Shown piece by piece: positions 63,861 to 64,000 of a stretch of DNA of 64,000 nt. The notes below the pieces were generated by a model. That model saw nothing but the letters and a program-made list of their open reading frames with translations. It was not told the origin of the DNA and did not search any database. This stretch comes from Candidatus Eiseniibacteriota bacterium (GTDB lineage: Bacteria; Eisenbacteria; RBG-16-71-46; CAIMUX01). Positions within the stretch are counted from its first letter, which is position 1, and every line of letters starts with the position of its first letter. Made by a program: the position numbers and the translations under genes. The stretch is from the NCBI GenBank assembly GCA_020633975.1, contig JACKCR010000002.1, positions 372,001-436,000 on the forward strand, given 5' to 3'.

Positions 63861-64000
63861 AGCACGACAAAGGAATCGGATATCCTGGATAGTGTCGGTT
63901 TCGGCCCCTCGGGGCCATTCGAACTGGGAGACCCCGCTGGAGGGAAGCGTATAGGCCCTTGGTACAAGGTTTTCCGCGAGCCTGGCTCGCGGGTCACGAC
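63861..64000 (+). other. Structured intergenic region at the window edge
   Basis: Two strong dyads: GGCCCC-TC-GGGGCC (63903-63916) and CCGCGAGCC-T-GGCTCGCGG (63974-63992). No gene is visible. It could be a terminator plus the leader of the next EPS gene. The region is cut by the window end. Confidence 0.4.

Noticed and set aside
63917-63930. TTCGAAC-like segment resembling a tRNA T arm
   Set aside because: No flanking 5-bp stem pairs, no acceptor or anticodon arm nearby.
63959-63975. Sigma54-like -24/-12 sequence TTGGTAC...TTTTC
   Set aside because: The -12 GC dinucleotide is absent, so it does not meet the sigma54 consensus.
1-64000. CRISPR arrays, tRNA/rRNA genes, prophage, transposase genes and plasmid origin signals
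   Set aside because: I read through the window for regular direct repeats with spacers, cloverleaf elements and mobile-element genes and found none.

Overview
The window is a dense, high-GC stretch of a Gram-negative bacterial chromosome, coding mainly on the plus strand with many ATGA, GTGA and TTGA stop/start overlaps. LptF/LptG, heptose activation, FadL-like and Wza-like outer-membrane proteins and lipoproteins point to a double membrane. A giant SprA-type protein, a DUF4837-like lipoprotein and a Bacteroidetes-style glutaminyl cyclase suggest the FCB superphylum or a high-GC relative (Eisenbacteria-, Latescibacteria- or Gemmatimonadota-like). A PEP-CTERM protein and an XrtA-like exopolysaccharide locus are also present. 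The lineage is an inference from gene content, not a phylogeny.

Layout. 1-4.5 kb: the 3' part of a class I aminotransferase, a membrane-anchored SGNH hydrolase with TPRs, a PEP-CTERM protein (minus strand) and, divergent from it, a lamin-tail-domain secreted protein. 4.6-9.2 kb: split heptose kinase/adenylyltransferase genes, a tandem-repeat patch, sucCD and ndk. 9.2-16.4 kb: yceD-rpmF-plsX-fabH-fabD-fabG-acpP-fabF-rnc, the classic fatty-acid synthesis cluster (rpmF is only 59 codons). 16.5-18.4 kb (minus): a FadL-like barrel and a Tyr-rich lipoprotein. 18.5-24 kb: a TPR protein, an ECF sigma factor, a zinc-binding anti-sigma factor, an HtrA-like protein that has lost its whole catalytic triad, and a DUF4837-like lipoprotein. 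24-29.5 kb: aroB-aroQ-accB-pilT-accC-comB. 29.5-32 kb (minus): lptF-lptG. 32-40 kb: sprA followed by a glutaminyl-cyclase/M28 enzyme. 40-50.5 kb: rimP-nusA-infB-DUF503-rbfA-truB-ribF-rpsO-pnp. 50.7-54.6 kb: an inverted-repeat element, an M16 peptidase, dut, DUF3108 and a conserved protein of unknown function. 54.7-64 kb: an exopolysaccharide operon (export lipoprotein, Wzz/GumC-like protein, ExeA-like ATPase, BY-kinase-like ATPase without the P-loop lysine, nucleotidyltransferase-like protein, alkaline-phosphatase-superfamily enzyme, flippase-like membrane protein, Wzy/WaaL-like polymerase).

Working together. The central blocks are housekeeping: TCA step, nucleotide pools, lipid and aromatic precursor supply, translation and RNA turnover. 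The accessory content is about the cell surface: LPS core precursor and transport, outer-membrane secretion (SprA), N-terminal maturation of exported proteins (cyclase), surface anchoring (PEP-CTERM) and capsule/EPS assembly. The best candidates for something undescribed are the sprA-cyclase pair, the sigma/anti-sigma/pseudoprotease module, and the EPS operon with a P-loop-defective BY-kinase homologue next to a nucleotidyltransferase-fold/phosphohydrolase pair. I saw no tRNA, rRNA, CRISPR array, transposase or prophage gene.
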